The notes: generated by a model from the sequence alone, not told the origin. A stretch of DNA of 64,000 nt from Acidobacteriota bacterium (GCA_003222395.1 QHWB01000052.1:124001-188000); one strand, 5' to 3'; shown: positions 37,654 through 47,212, counted from the first letter of the stretch. A program made the numbers and translations.

Positions 37654-39900
37654 TCAACGCGTGCCGCCGGTCTTTCGGAACGGCTTGAAGAACTCCGGCA
37701 GCAGGAACGTCTGGAAGCCGTTGCCGCCGACGGTGATGATTTCCTTCCGCTTCGGGTTCAGCGCGACGCCGGCCGCGCCGGCGAGCCGGATGCCCGGCCC
37801 CTTGATGATCGCGCGCGGCGGGATGTCGCCGTTGTCGTCCGGCGCGTAGACGGCGATGAATCCCATCTGATCGAGCCGTCCCGAATCGCTGTCGTCGTCC
37901 TCGTCCTCTTTCTCTTCCTTCGCCTTGAACCCTTCGCGCGGCTTGTCGAGGACGTACGCCTCCATCTGCTTCATGCGCGTGTTCTGCTGCGCGAGGAAGA
38001 TGTTGCCCGTCGCGGGATCGATCGTGACCTGGCGGAAATGCGCGAGCTTCGAATTCGGGCCGCCGATGAACTGCTTCGGCTCGACGTCGCCGTTCGCGAG
38101 GCGGTCGAAGACGAAGATGCCGACCTTCTCGCCGTTCCCCTTCCGGCTCGCGGCCACGATCACGTTCCGGATCGGATCGACGTCGAGGCCGACGATGTCG
38201 AGCAGACCGGTTTTCGGACCAGTGATGACGCGCTTCGGCGCCACGTTGCCGTTCGCGGTCCGATCGAAGACGACGACCGCCCGCATGCTCGGATCGGCGG
38301 TGAGGATTTCGTTGTTGACCGGATCGACCGCGACCGTGTGCGGCCGCACGAGGCGCGTGCGCGTCCCCTGGATCGCGCGCAGCGGCGGCACTTCGCCCGT
38401 CGCGTCGGCCCTGAACACGAGCACCGCGCCGCCGAGCGCGACCGGGATGACGATCTCGTCGTGGATCGCGTCGTAGGCGATGCCGTGCATCGTGCGCGAG
38501 AGGTTCGTCGCCTGACCTTCAATCACGCGTTTGGGAGCCACGTTTCCGTTTGCCAGCCTGGCAAACACCGAGATCCTCGGCACGCTGACTCAATTGGGGA
38601 CGAGGATTTCGTCGCGCTTCGAATCGTACGCGGCGGCCGACGCGTTGGTGAACCCGCAGGTCGGCGTGTCTTTGGGCGCGTTGCGGATGATCCGCTTCGG
38701 CCGGACGTTGCCGCTGGCCGTGCGCGGGAAGACGACCGCCGTGTGGTCGCCGTAGTTGGCCACCCACAGCTCCTCGTTCTTCACGTCGATCGCGACCGAG
38801 ACCGGACCGACGATCTGCGTGAGCGCGCCGCGAATCACGCGCGTCGGCTGCACGTTCCCCTTCGCGTCGCGGCGGAAGATGCGGACCGACGAGTCGCCGT
38901 AGTTGGCGACCGCGATCTCATGGTGCGTGAGGTCGACGTCGATCCCCATCGGCCAGTTCAACCCGGTCAGATCGCCTTCGATCGTCCGCAGCGGCGGCAC
39001 GTCGCCGTTGGCGTCGGCGGCGTGGAACGTGATCGCCGATGGATGGAAGGCGCCCGACTTGTACTCGCCGACGTCGGTGACGATCGGATCGTACGGCGTG
39101 TAGGGACGAATCTGCGTCCAGTTGCCGTGGTTGGCCGTGATCAGCTCGTTGTGCGTCTCGTCGAAGTAGAGGCCGTGCGGATCCTCGAGCCCGGTCGCGA
39201 GCCCGCGGATCGTACGAATCGGATGATCGGTCCCCTTCGCTCCGCGCTTGAAGATCGAGATCGCATTCGACTGCTGCACCGTGATGGCGATTTCGTCGCG
39301 TGTCGGCGCGAGCGAGACGTCCCACGACTGGTGCGGCAGCGTGAGCGTGCGCCGCGGCTGCGCGTTGCCGTGGTCGTCGTACGAGAAGACGACCATGCGG
39401 TCGCCGCCGTCGTTGTTGACGGTGTAGAACTCCTTCCGCTTCGGATCGACCTCGACGCCGGCGATGTATCCGAGCTGCGCCTTCGGACCGAACACCCACT
39501 GCACCGGCTCGGTGACGTCGTTCGACGAGCCGCCGGCCGTGCGGTCGTACACGAGCATGGAATGGCGGTTCTCGTCGCTGAAGATCACGCGGTTGTTCTC
39601 GGTGTCGACGGCCACGCCGTCGAACGTCGGAAAGAGATCCGACACCGATCGAATCGGCGGGATGACGCCGCCGATAGCGTGCGGCGGCCACTGGTCGGAC
39701 GCGACGCCGCCTTCCTGCGGGAGACGCCCGGCCGCCTGCGCGATCTCCATCGCGGTGTCGTCCACGCAATCGGCTGCGAGCAGCGCCTCGAGCGACGCGT
39801 CGTCCGCAAGATCGCCCGGGGCGCTGGCCTCGGGCGACGGCTCAGCACCGGCGAGCAGCAAGGCGGACGCGGCCGCGGCAGCAATCAGGACGCGACGCAT
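37654..39900 (-). CDS. Secreted NHL-like beta-propeller protein, probable selenoprotein, copy 3 (in-frame TGA at 38590-38592)
   Basis: With the TGA decoded the protein is 748 residues, special residue at 437. A signal peptide (MRRVLIAAAAASALLLAGAE) is followed by propeller repeats: ELITANHGNW, EIAVANYGDSSVRIFRRDA, ELWVANYGDHTAVVFPRTAS. The chain reads EILVPN-TGA-VSVPRISVFARLANGN and remains open for 311 more codons, including an acidic linker (KEEKEDEDDDSDSG). The codon after TGA is GTC. A Cys lies 21 residues before the special position (PTCGF), but copies 1 and 2 have Ser or Val there, so it is not a conserved redox partner. The 26-base tandem array lies just upstream of the start. Confidence 0.75.
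38548..38566 (-). promoter_or_regulatory. Candidate SECIS-like hairpin of beta-propeller copy 3
   Basis: The coding strand reads GTTTGCCA-GGC-TGGCAAAC, identical to copy 1, and begins exactly 24 nt after the TGA. The codons used include AGG for Arg and GCA for Ala, both unusual in this GC-rich DNA, as needed for the stem. Confidence 0.7.
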
Positions 39901-39929
39901 ATGCTTTTCTCCAGCCGCGCGCTTCTCCG

Positions 39930-40112
39930 GAGCGCGAGGGCGTTCAGCGCCTTTCGTAGCGCGAGGCGTTCAGCGCCTTTCGTAGCGCGAGGCTTTCAGC
40001 GCCTTTCGTAGCGCGAGACGTTCAGCGCCTTTCGTAGCGCGAGGCTTTCAGCGCCTTTCGTAGCGCGAGGCGTTCAGCGCCTTTCGTAGCGCGAGGCTTT
40101 CAGCCGAGCGGT
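39930..40112. repeat. Tandem array, seven copies of a 26-base unit
   Basis: The unit GCGCGAGGCGTTCAGCGCC plus TTTCGTA repeats with strict 26-base spacing (TTCAGC at 39943, 39969, 39995, 40021, 40047, 40073, 40099). Units alternate between GGCGTTC, GGCTTTC and GACGTTC variants. It derives from the dispersed GTAGCGCGAGGCTTTCAGCC motif and lies about 30 bases upstream of the copy 3 beta-propeller start, within its probable promoter region. Confidence 0.9.
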
Positions 40113-40221
40113 AGTGTGCCACGCTCAGGCGGCGGCCGCAAGGCGAATGGTCGGACCATTTTCTTCTTCATGTCTTCGAGGCTCCGTGGTTGCATATCCG
40201 TGAGCTCTCTTCAGTGTGCGA

Positions 40222-41262
40222 TTATCGGCAGCCGGCGCACCGGCCCGAGCCGTCGAACGTGCGCGTCACGTCGCTCAGCGGGAGGACGACGTCGACGTAA
40301 TCCCGAACGAAGAGCTGGAACAGATCGACGCGCGTACCGCCGCGGACGATGCCGCCGGCCGTCGCCTGCTCGTTGACGTGCGACGGCATCACCGAGCGCG
40401 GCCGGATGAGCGACTTCATCATGAAGATCGCTTCGTTGGGGCCGAGCGTCACCGTGTCGCTCATGTTCAGCACGACCAGATTCGGATGGTAGTAGCGCGA
40501 GATGATCGTCTCCATGTCGCCGAACATGCCGGTGTCGCCGGTGAGATACGCCGCCAGGCCGTTGGTGAAGGTGATGACGAATCCCGATTCCGAGCCGCCG
40601 TATCCGCTCAGGCCGGGCGCTTCGCCCGGCGAATCGACGAGGCCGCCGGCGACGCCGTTGCTGTGAATCGCCTGCACGGCGGCGATGCGCACGCCCGACG
40701 CCGCGCCGCCGCGCCGCGCGGTTCGGCTGCCGCCCGGACGCAGCGACGCCGTGCACGGCGCCGGGAGCGGCACGTCGAACGTGTTGTCGATCCCGCCTTC
40801 GGCACAGGCGGCCGGCGCCGAGCCGCGGATGTTCTGGATCTTGCGCGACAGATATGTCGACAGCTCTCCGGGCGCGAGGACCGCCGCGTTCTTGAGCGAG
40901 GCAATCGCGGCGAAGTTGGTGTTCGCGTTCGCCGCTCCCGTCGCAGGCGCGGCGCATGTACCGCCCGGGCTCGGGCGGACGTCGCCGATGTGATCGTTGT
41001 GCGCGTGCGAGAGCAGCATCACGTGGACATCGCCGAGTCGACCGTCGGTCTCGTCGACGGTCCGTCCAGGATCGTAGAGAATGCGCACGCCGGTCGGATC
41101 CTCGAACAGCAGCGCGCGATCGTTGCGGCACAGCTCGCCGCTGTGGCTGCCGAACGGCGTCACCTTGACCAGCCCCGACGACTGGCCGCTCGCAATGCTT
41201 CCGAACGAAGTCCACAGCATGAACAGGATGGATGCGGCGACGACGACCGAACGCAAGCGCAT
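40222..41262 (-). CDS. Secreted MBL-fold metallo-hydrolase
   Basis: The protein has 346 residues with a signal peptide (VVVAASILFMLWTSFGSIAS). The metallo-beta-lactamase motif is LLSHAHNDHIGD (HxHxDH), followed by a long Ala/Gly-rich insertion, AIHSNGV for the third metal ligand, AYLTGDTGMFGD for the bridging Asp, and MPSHVNEQ for the last His. The ATG at 41262 lies next to GGAGGGCGT, favouring it over a start 27 bases upstream. It resembles the UlaG/YtnP-like MBL hydrolases; substrate unknown. Confidence 0.85.
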   Translation of the reverse strand: MRLRSVVVAASILFMLWTSFGSIASGQSSGLVKVTPFGSHSGELCRNDRALLFEDPTGVRILYDPGRTVDETDGRLGDVHVMLLSHAHNDHIGDVRPSPGGTCAAPATGAANANTNFAAIASLKNAAVLAPGELSTYLSRKIQNIRGSAPAACAEGGIDNTFDVPLPAPCTASLRPGGSRTARRGGAASGVRIAAVQAIHSNGVAGGLVDSPGEAPGLSGYGGSESGFVITFTNGLAAYLTGDTGMFGDMETIISRYYHPNLVVLNMSDTVTLGPNEAIFMMKSLIRPRSVMPSHVNEQATAGGIVRGGTRVDLFQLFVRDYVDVVLPLSDVTRTFDGSGRCAGCR

Positions 41263-41289
41263 ACGCCCTCCTAGACCTCCCCGATCCAT

Positions 41290-41372
41290 TTACCTGCCAC
41301 CAACCCACCCGACCTACCCGAGCCGACCTATCTGACCTACCCGCCCCACCCGGCCTACCCGACCTGCCTGGC
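41290..41372. repeat. Low-complexity decamer repeat (CCCACCCGACCTACCCGAC)
   Basis: Imperfect units of CCTACCCGAC/CCCACCCGAC recur across the stretch; read on the other strand it is G-rich (GTCGGGTAGGTCGGGTGGG). Similar stretches lie at 45963-46012, 48204-48232 and 50588-50634, always at gene junctions. Its end encodes the last residues of the gene at 41355. Confidence 0.7.
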
Positions 41373-42686
41373 CTCCAAGCCTCGCAACAACTGACGGGCG
41401 GCCTCGGCCTGCTCCGTCCGCGGATACTCACGCGTGATGCGCAGGCACTCGGCGCGCGCGAGGCGCCGGTATTTCGCGGCGTTGGCGCCGTCGTGTGCCT
41501 CGGCGTACCGCCGCTGCAGATCACGGTAGTCGACGGCGAGGTAGAGGCGCAGCTCGGCGTTCCCCTCGAACCGCGGGTATCGCGACAGGAAGCGCGTCTT
41601 CGCGGCGGCAGCCGCGCTGAGCGCTGCGATGTCGGCGCCGGACGATTGATAGAAGCCGTAAGACAACAGCTTGAATTCGGCGGGCGCCGCGTGCGCGCCG
41701 CGCGGCGCTTCCTTCAGGTATTCGCCGAACGCGTCGCCGTCGTAGAAGAATTTTTTCTTCTCGCGGTTGTAGGCGATGCGGACGCCGAGCTCCTTCGTCC
41801 GGCGCAGCGCGAGGTCGAGCAGCCCGCGTTCCTGCATGCCGTGCGACTCGACCTCCATGTTCATGATCGACGCGAGGCCGTCGGCCTCGGCGCCGAGCTG
41901 AAACAGCGCTTCCTGACGCGCCGCGGGCGCATCGTCGTTCGCCTGCCGCGTCAACTTCTCCATCGTCTTCAGCGTGGCGTTCAGCGCCTGCGCCGACATG
42001 ATGACGTCGGCCTGCGCAGTGGCGGCGATGAGGATGAACACGAGCGCGGCGCCCGTCTTGTCGCGCCGAAGCGCCGAGGGCGCGAAGGCGGACTTCTGCC
42101 GAGCCGTCGAGCGACGAATCAGCAGCAACACGCCGACGACGAGGAGGCCGCCGATGGCGACGGCAATCGTCGCGGCGCGATCGGGTGCGAGGCGCTTCTC
42201 GAAAGCCGATACCGATTCGAACGTGAAGCGCTCGTCACGTCCCGCCATGCTGATCCGGCCGAGCGTCTTGTGCGACGGGTACAGCTCGGTGAGGAAATCG
42301 GACCGGATTGCCAGGCGGCCGACACGGCGCCGCGCATGAAACGACAGGTCGCCTTCAAGGTACTGAAACGCCGACGGATCGCGCCACGCGGCTATGCGAT
42401 CCAGCGTGCCCGCGACGCCCACGCCGTCCACCGCTACGTGGAGATGCTTCGCGAAGTACGCGCGAATCGCGGCCTGAGCGGCAGCGAGCTCGGCGTCCGA
42501 CACACGGCCGTCGAGATCGCGATCGAGGCGCAGCAGCAGGTCGACGTCGTCGAGCGGCAGCCGCACGATCGCGCGGATGGTGCCGCGATCGACGGAAAAC
42601 TCGGCGTAGCTGACGCTGTTCGCGTGCGCGCTCACAGTCACCGCCGCAAGCGCGATCGCCGCAGCGGTCCAGAGGATGCGTCGCAC
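41355..42686 (-). CDS. Exported membrane protein with EF-hand-like loop and C-terminal helical repeats, unknown function
   Basis: The 443-residue protein has a signal peptide (MRRILWTAAAIALAAVTVSAHA). An EF-hand-like loop DRDLDGRVSDAEL near residue 55 is consistent with Ca2+ binding. A membrane helix (ATIAVAIGGLLVVGVLLLI) lies at about 170-190 and another hydrophobic stretch at about 215. A helical C-terminal region ends with TPR-like YREYPRTEQAEAARQLLRG. I do not recognise the family. The stop codon falls within the decamer repeat, so the C-terminus may vary between strains. Confidence 0.65.
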   Translation of the reverse strand: MRRILWTAAAIALAAVTVSAHANSVSYAEFSVDRGTIRAIVRLPLDDVDLLLRLDRDLDGRVSDAELAAAQAAIRAYFAKHLHVAVDGVGVAGTLDRIAAWRDPSAFQYLEGDLSFHARRRVGRLAIRSDFLTELYPSHKTLGRISMAGRDERFTFESVSAFEKRLAPDRAATIAVAIGGLLVVGVLLLIRRSTARQKSAFAPSALRRDKTGAALVFILIAATAQADVIMSAQALNATLKTMEKLTRQANDDAPAARQEALFQLGAEADGLASIMNMEVESHGMQERGLLDLALRRTKELGVRIAYNREKKKFFYDGDAFGEYLKEAPRGAHAAPAEFKLLSYGFYQSSGADIAALSAAAAAKTRFLSRYPRFEGNAELRLYLAVDYRDLQRRYAEAHDGANAAKYRRLARAECLRITREYPRTEQAEAARQLLRGLEARQVG

Positions 42687-42710
42687 ATCGCCCTTCTTAC
42701 TTCGTACTTC

Positions 42711-43745
42711 TTACTTTTTCTCTTCGTATTCCCCGCGCGGGACGATTGCGAGGTAGCGCAGCGGTTCGGTGCCGGTGCTGAAGTGCTGATGCCAGTGCGG
42801 TCCGCCGGGAACGCCGCAGAGCGTTCCGGTCCCGTACTCGGCGCGGTGCGCCGTGCCGGCCTTGACCGCAGCCTCGTACTCCTTCAGGTCGCGCGCTTCC
42901 GACCAGATGTCGTATCCGGCGCCCTTGAGGATGACGAAGATCGGCTGGTTGCCGTGCTTGTGCGCGTAGGCCTGCGGCCCGACGAGCTCGCTGATGTGCA
43001 CGTTGGGATGCGTCCGGTGGCCGACGGTCGACATCATGTTGAAGAATGCGGTGCGATCGGCGCGCGCCTCGCGCATCGCGACGGGATGATCGCGCAGGTC
43101 GTCCACGTAGTGCCCCGGATACGTCGTCGTCGACAGCACCCGCGCTCGCTCCTCGGCGTTCTCCGCCGGATTCTGACGCCCGACGCGCAGCTCTTCCTCG
43201 ACGAACGGATACATGTTGATCGCGTAGCCGGTGACCGCGAGCAGCCGCACCGGCTGCGCAGGATCGAGATTGGTGTGCTGCATCTCGTGGTCGACCGGAA
43301 TCGCGAACAGCGAGTTCTTCTTCCACGTGTACTTGTTCGACGGCAGACCGCCCGTCATGCCGCGGTACTCGGTCTGGCCGCGGCCGCTGAGGACGTAGAA
43401 CAGCGCCTCGCCCTCCCAGCCGTAGCCGTGCCACACCGTCTTCCTTCCCGGTGGAATCTCCACGACCTGCGTCAGTTGACCGGCGCCGCCGACGCGCAGA
43501 ATCTTCGCTTTGTCGCCGAGCTGCGGCCGATCCACGAGCGGCAGCGTGTTGAGATTCCAGCAGTAGCCCTCGAGCGTGTTCTGCTGGATGAACGCCGGCC
43601 ACCACGCGGCGATGGCCGCCGGCGATTCCTTGCTCGCGGTGAGCTGATAGTCGATCTTGCCGTCGAACGGCGTTCGCTTCTGCGCGGAGACGGCGAGCGT
43701 GGCCGCCGACGCGGCGACGAACGTGGCGAGGAGGATTCTGCTCAT
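42711..43745 (-). CDS. Secreted bicupin domain protein
   Basis: The protein has 344 residues with a signal peptide ending VSAQ. Two cupin-type regions are visible: the first around IPPGRKTVWHGYGWEGEALF with YVLSGRGQTEYRG and the second around HISELVGPQAYAHKHGNQPI with FVILKGAGYDIWSE. A late PGGPHWHQHFSTG may supply further metal-binding His. The layout recalls gentisate-dioxygenase-like bicupins, but the signal peptide argues for a periplasmic protein with an unknown role. Confidence 0.75.
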   Translation of the reverse strand: MSRILLATFVAASAATLAVSAQKRTPFDGKIDYQLTASKESPAAIAAWWPAFIQQNTLEGYCWNLNTLPLVDRPQLGDKAKILRVGGAGQLTQVVEIPPGRKTVWHGYGWEGEALFYVLSGRGQTEYRGMTGGLPSNKYTWKKNSLFAIPVDHEMQHTNLDPAQPVRLLAVTGYAINMYPFVEEELRVGRQNPAENAEERARVLSTTTYPGHYVDDLRDHPVAMREARADRTAFFNMMSTVGHRTHPNVHISELVGPQAYAHKHGNQPIFVILKGAGYDIWSEARDLKEYEAAVKAGTAHRAEYGTGTLCGVPGGPHWHQHFSTGTEPLRYLAIVPRGEYEEKK

Positions 43746-43835
43746 GTTCTTCAGGCGCAGTTTGACGCGCAGGCGAGAATGGTCTTACCTTTGCGGGCAT
43801 CCTAGCCGCCGGATCCTGGAGTGTCAAGCGCACCG

Positions 43836-44546
43836 ATGTCGTCCAACGCCGTGAATCGCCGGCAATTCCTCGCTGCATTCGCTGCGCTCGCTGTCCCTCC
43901 GACCGGACCGCTGCCGCCGGTGTCGTGGACCTGTCCGATGCATCCCGAGGTCGTCGACGATCAGAGTGGCGCGTGTCCCATCTGCAGGATGGCGCTGACG
44001 CCGGTGCGGCTCGAGCTCGTGTGGAGCTGTCAGCTCCACCTCGACGTCACCGAGCACAGGGCCGGCAGGTGCCGGATCTGCGGGCGGCAGCTCGTAAAGA
44101 TCATCAAAGCGCTCTCGTTCACGTGCCCGGCACATCCGAAGATCAACGAGATCAATCCCGGCAGGTGTCCGATTGACCATCGGACGCTCGTCGCCAGGTA
44201 TGCGCTGCGGCCGCACGGCGATCACAATCCGAAGCACGGCGGCAGCTTCATCATGGCGCCGAACAACTGGCACGTCGAAGCGACGCATCCGTCGCCGTCG
44301 CAGTTCCGCCTCTACGTCTACGACGAGTACTCGCGTCCGTTCATTCCGCGTGGATTCACGAGCCGCATCGTCGTGGGCGAGAGCTCGATTCCCTTCAACC
44401 CGGCGGCGGGCGGCGCGTTCCTCGACGCGCACGTGCCGCACCTCGCCTTGCCCGCGACGATCGTCGTCCGCGCGCGCTTCGAAGAGCAACAGCCCGAGTA
44501 CCGCTTCGACTTCCAGTTTTATGATTACTCGAAGGAGCCGAAGTGA
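43836..44546 (+). CDS. Exported protein with three heavy-metal-binding (HMBD/YHS-like) Cys motifs
   Basis: The protein is about 236 residues. A Tat-like signal NRRQFLAAFAALAVPP starts the chain. Three metal-binding modules follow: WTCPMHPEV...GACPICRMAL, WSCQLHLDV...GRCRICGRQL and FTCPAHPKI...GRCPIDHRTL. These are the CPMHP + CPxCxM-type domains found in copper efflux proteins; the third module has lost the final Cys. The C-terminal half is a beta-rich domain without a recognised family. The ATG at 43836 is preferred to one at 43821 only because it removes extra residues. It directly precedes the GntR gene. Confidence 0.75.
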   Translation: MSSNAVNRRQFLAAFAALAVPPTGPLPPVSWTCPMHPEVVDDQSGACPICRMALTPVRLELVWSCQLHLDVTEHRAGRCRICGRQLVKIIKALSFTCPAHPKINEINPGRCPIDHRTLVARYALRPHGDHNPKHGGSFIMAPNNWHVEATHPSPSQFRLYVYDEYSRPFIPRGFTSRIVVGESSIPFNPAAGGAFLDAHVPHLALPATIVVRARFEEQQPEYRFDFQFYDYSKEPK

Positions 44547-44590
44547 ACCGTCGTGTTGACGCACCTCGCCGTGTTCGGGAGAATGCAGCC

Positions 44591-45331
44591 ATGCTAGTCA
44601 CTGCGCGCCGTCCGGGCCGAGTGTCGGAAGCGATCGTCCGGCGGATCAAAGAGCAGATCACCGAAGGCCGGATCGAAGCCGGCCACAAGCTTCCGGCGGA
44701 GCGCGAGATGGCGCGGCGGTTCAAGACGAGCCGCGTGTCGGTTCGGGAGGCGTACCGGTCGCTCGAGGAAGTCGGTCTGCTCAGGATCCGGCGCGGCGCC
44801 GACGGCGGCGCGTTCGTCGTCAAGGTCGATCACGAGCCGGTGCTCCGGTCGCTCTCGCTGGTGCTCGGGCTCGGCAAGACGCCGCACAAACAGCTCACCG
44901 AGGCGCGCATGCTGATCGAGCCGCCGATGGCCCAGCTCGCGGCGCTGCGCGCGCGAAAAGAGGACATCGCGCGGCTCGAACGTGTGCTGCTGAAGGAGGA
45001 AGAGGAAGCGGCGCGCCCAACGGGGCCGTTCCGCCCGACCGACTCGCAGTTCCACCGCTCAATCGCCGACTGCGCGCGCAACCTGCCGCTGATCGTGCTG
45101 ATGAACGCCCTGGCCGATCTGACCGCCAACGTCGCGTCGGCGCTCGACGCCTCGACCCGCGCGCGCCACCGCCTCCGCAACAGCCGCTATCACCGGCAGA
45201 TCTTCGAGGCCATCCGCCGCCGCGACGGCGACGCCGCGTACACGATCATGGCCGAGCATGTCGGCGACATCCAGAAGCGGGTCCACCAGTGCCTTACAGC
45301 TTCGCGTGGTAATGGTCCCAGGTCTTCCTGA
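44591..45331 (+). CDS. GntR/FadR-family transcriptional regulator
   Basis: The 246-residue regulator has an N-terminal winged helix (LPAEREMARRFKTSRVSVRE, then AYRSLEEVGLLRIRRGADGG) and a C-terminal all-helical FCD effector domain with the metal-binding style pattern FHRSIADCARN and HRQIFEAIRRRDGDAAYTIM followed by AEHV. Such regulators usually repress catabolic genes and respond to a carboxylate. I chose the ATG at 44591, preceded by GGGAG; a GTG at 44543 would overlap the previous stop. Its 3' end overlaps the convergent aldolase gene by 38 bases. It probably controls the surrounding aromatic-acid genes. Confidence 0.88.
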   Translation: MLVTARRPGRVSEAIVRRIKEQITEGRIEAGHKLPAEREMARRFKTSRVSVREAYRSLEEVGLLRIRRGADGGAFVVKVDHEPVLRSLSLVLGLGKTPHKQLTEARMLIEPPMAQLAALRARKEDIARLERVLLKEEEEAARPTGPFRPTDSQFHRSIADCARNLPLIVLMNALADLTANVASALDASTRARHRLRNSRYHRQIFEAIRRRDGDAAYTIMAEHVGDIQKRVHQCLTASRGNGPRSS

Positions 45332-45965
45332 ACAACGCCGGCGTCCACAGCCGTTCGCGAAATGATTGCTGCTCGGCCTCGCTGAACACGTACGGATCGC
45401 CGATCTGCATCGCCATGTACTGGCGGTAGGCGTTCTCCTCGAGGTACGCCGCGAGCGCGAAGCATTCGACGAGGGTCGATCCGACGACGACCGCGCCGTG
45501 CGATTTCAGAAGGACGGCAGGGCCGCGGCCGAGCGTCGCGGCGACCTTCTCTCCCATCGAGCGCGTGTTCACCGACAGCGGCGAGTCGACCAGCGGGATG
45601 TCGTCGCCGAGCAGCGCGCCCTGCGCGTAGACCGCTCGGTACTTCGCGCCAGTCATCGTCAGAAACGTCGACCAGCGCGGATGCGTGTGCATGACGGCGT
45701 GCACGTCGGGCCGGACGCGGTAGATTTCAGAATGGATGTGGAACTCGAACGGCGGCCGCGCGCTCCCCTCGATCAGGTTGCCGTCGAGATCGACGGCGAC
45801 GATGTCGTCGGCGGTCAGGGCGCCGCGCGCCGAGGCCGCTGAATTGACGTAGAACGACTCCCCGTCTCGGCGCGCGCTGCCGTGGCCGCTGTGGTCCACG
45901 ATGTCGGCGCGCGCCAGCATGCGAATCGCGTCCGCGAGTTGCTGCCTGATCTCAGCCGCGCTCAC
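45294..45965 (-). CDS. Class II aldolase/adducin family protein
   Basis: This 223-residue enzyme has the full class II aldolase pattern: RMLARADIVDHSGHGSARR at the N-terminus, phosphate/substrate loop, the metal His pair in AVMHTHPRWS, an acidic residue after it and the third metal His in LLKSHGAVVVG. Members cleave or decarboxylate hydroxy-acids, including aromatic pathway products. It is followed on the same strand by a Zn dehydrogenase, and its 3' end overlaps the convergent GntR gene. Confidence 0.9.
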   Translation of the reverse strand: MSAAEIRQQLADAIRMLARADIVDHSGHGSARRDGESFYVNSAASARGALTADDIVAVDLDGNLIEGSARPPFEFHIHSEIYRVRPDVHAVMHTHPRWSTFLTMTGAKYRAVYAQGALLGDDIPLVDSPLSVNTRSMGEKVAATLGRGPAVLLKSHGAVVVGSTLVECFALAAYLEENAYRQYMAMQIGDPYVFSEAEQQSFRERLWTPALFRKTWDHYHAKL

Positions 45966-46007
45966 CTCAAACCTGCCTGACCCACCCGACCTGCGCGACC
46001 CACCCGC

Positions 46008-47120
46008 CTACTTCCACGGCAGAACGGACACGTGAATCGCGCCCGGCGCTCCCTGCCCGCCGACCGACTTGATCGCGAAGTCGACGTCGGCGAGTCCGAA
46101 CGTGTGCGTCATCATCATGTCGAGCGGAAACCGGTGCGAGGCCAGCTGACGCAGCGCGAGCTCCACGGCGCGATAGGAATGGCCGCGGGCGCTCTTCAGC
46201 GTCATCCCTTTGCGCGTCAGCCTTCCAATTGGAAAATTGGGAAACTCCTGGTTGCCTTCGCCCTGGACGACCATCGTCGCGCCGCGACGTCTGGCGGCTT
46301 CGATGCCCAGCAGCGTCGGCGCGCTGCCGGCGCCGACGGTGCAGTCGAGCACGACGTCGACACCGCGTCCACCGGTGATCTCGAGAATGCGCGCGAGCGG
46401 ATCCTCCTTCTCCACGTCGACGACCGCATCGGCGCCGAACGCGGTGGCGACCTCCAGCCGTCGCCTGTCTTTCGACGTGCCGGTGACGATGACGCAATCG
46501 GCGCCCGCCTGTTTCGATGCCATCAGACAGCACAGTCCCTGCTGTCCCGGACCCTGGATGAGGACGCTCGATCCGTATCCGACGCCTCCGTCCATCAGCG
46601 CCCACTGCACGCCGTTGGACATCGGCGTGGCGACGCCGGCTTCCTCCGGCGTCAGCCCTCTCGGAACTTTGTGCAGCACCGCATTCAGCGGCAGGTACAC
46701 GTAGTGGCTGAATCCGCCCCACAGACCCGGCGCGATGTCCATCGACGTGTAGCCGTATCGGATCGCGTTCGGATCGTAGAACCACTCGGTCGCCGCGCAG
46801 TGGCGGTACTCGCCCATGTGATCCCATTCGCAGTGACCGCAGGGCAGGTAGTGCTCGAGGAAGACGAGATCGCCTTCTCTCATGCCTTTGTGCGCGGCGA
46901 AGATTTTTCCGACGCGCGCGAGGTAGCCGACGTTCTCATGGCCCATCACCAGCGGTCCGCGGCGCAGCGGCAGCCGGTACTGTGTGACGTCGGTTCCGCA
47001 GACGCCCGCGACTTCGACCTTCATCAGGGCCGCGTCGTCGGGAACCGGCGGCAGATCCAGTTCACGCAGCTCGGTCGTCGATGGTCCGACCTTTACTGCG
47101 GCGACGATTTTTTCAGGCAT
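46008..47120 (-). CDS. Zinc-binding alcohol dehydrogenase (MDR family)
   Basis: The protein has 370 residues. Catalytic Zn ligands are Cys41 (VCGTD) and His61-Glu62 (GHENVG), and structural Zn cysteines lie around CGHCEWD and YRHC (94, 97, 108). The Rossmann segment is SSVLIQGPGQQGLCCLMASK, with GPGQQG replacing the usual GAGxVG. The ATG at 47120 is used because the earlier in-frame residues look non-coding. With the upstream aldolase it forms part of the catabolic cluster. Confidence 0.88.
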   Translation of the reverse strand: MPEKIVAAVKVGPSTTELRELDLPPVPDDAALMKVEVAGVCGTDVTQYRLPLRRGPLVMGHENVGYLARVGKIFAAHKGMREGDLVFLEHYLPCGHCEWDHMGEYRHCAATEWFYDPNAIRYGYTSMDIAPGLWGGFSHYVYLPLNAVLHKVPRGLTPEEAGVATPMSNGVQWALMDGGVGYGSSVLIQGPGQQGLCCLMASKQAGADCVIVTGTSKDRRRLEVATAFGADAVVDVEKEDPLARILEITGGRGVDVVLDCTVGAGSAPTLLGIEAARRRGATMVVQGEGNQEFPNFPIGRLTRKGMTLKSARGHSYRAVELALRQLASHRFPLDMMMTHTFGLADVDFAIKSVGGQGAPGAIHVSVLPWK

Positions 47121-47212
47121 ACGCGAGAACCGACTGTAAGTCGTGTCGTCGCGCCGAGTCAACGGAGAGAACCGGTGTGATACCGTGGTCTCCCTCGATC
47201 GCTGTTTCGCCG

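Noticed and set aside
13468-39900. Genome-wide reassignment of TGA (for example to Trp or Gly) as the reason for the interrupted genes
   Set aside because: TGA is the normal terminator of many genes here, including several ATGA overlaps in the Bat operon.
39930-40112. Possible CRISPR array
   Set aside because: The 26-base units are directly adjacent with no spacers, so it is a simple tandem repeat.
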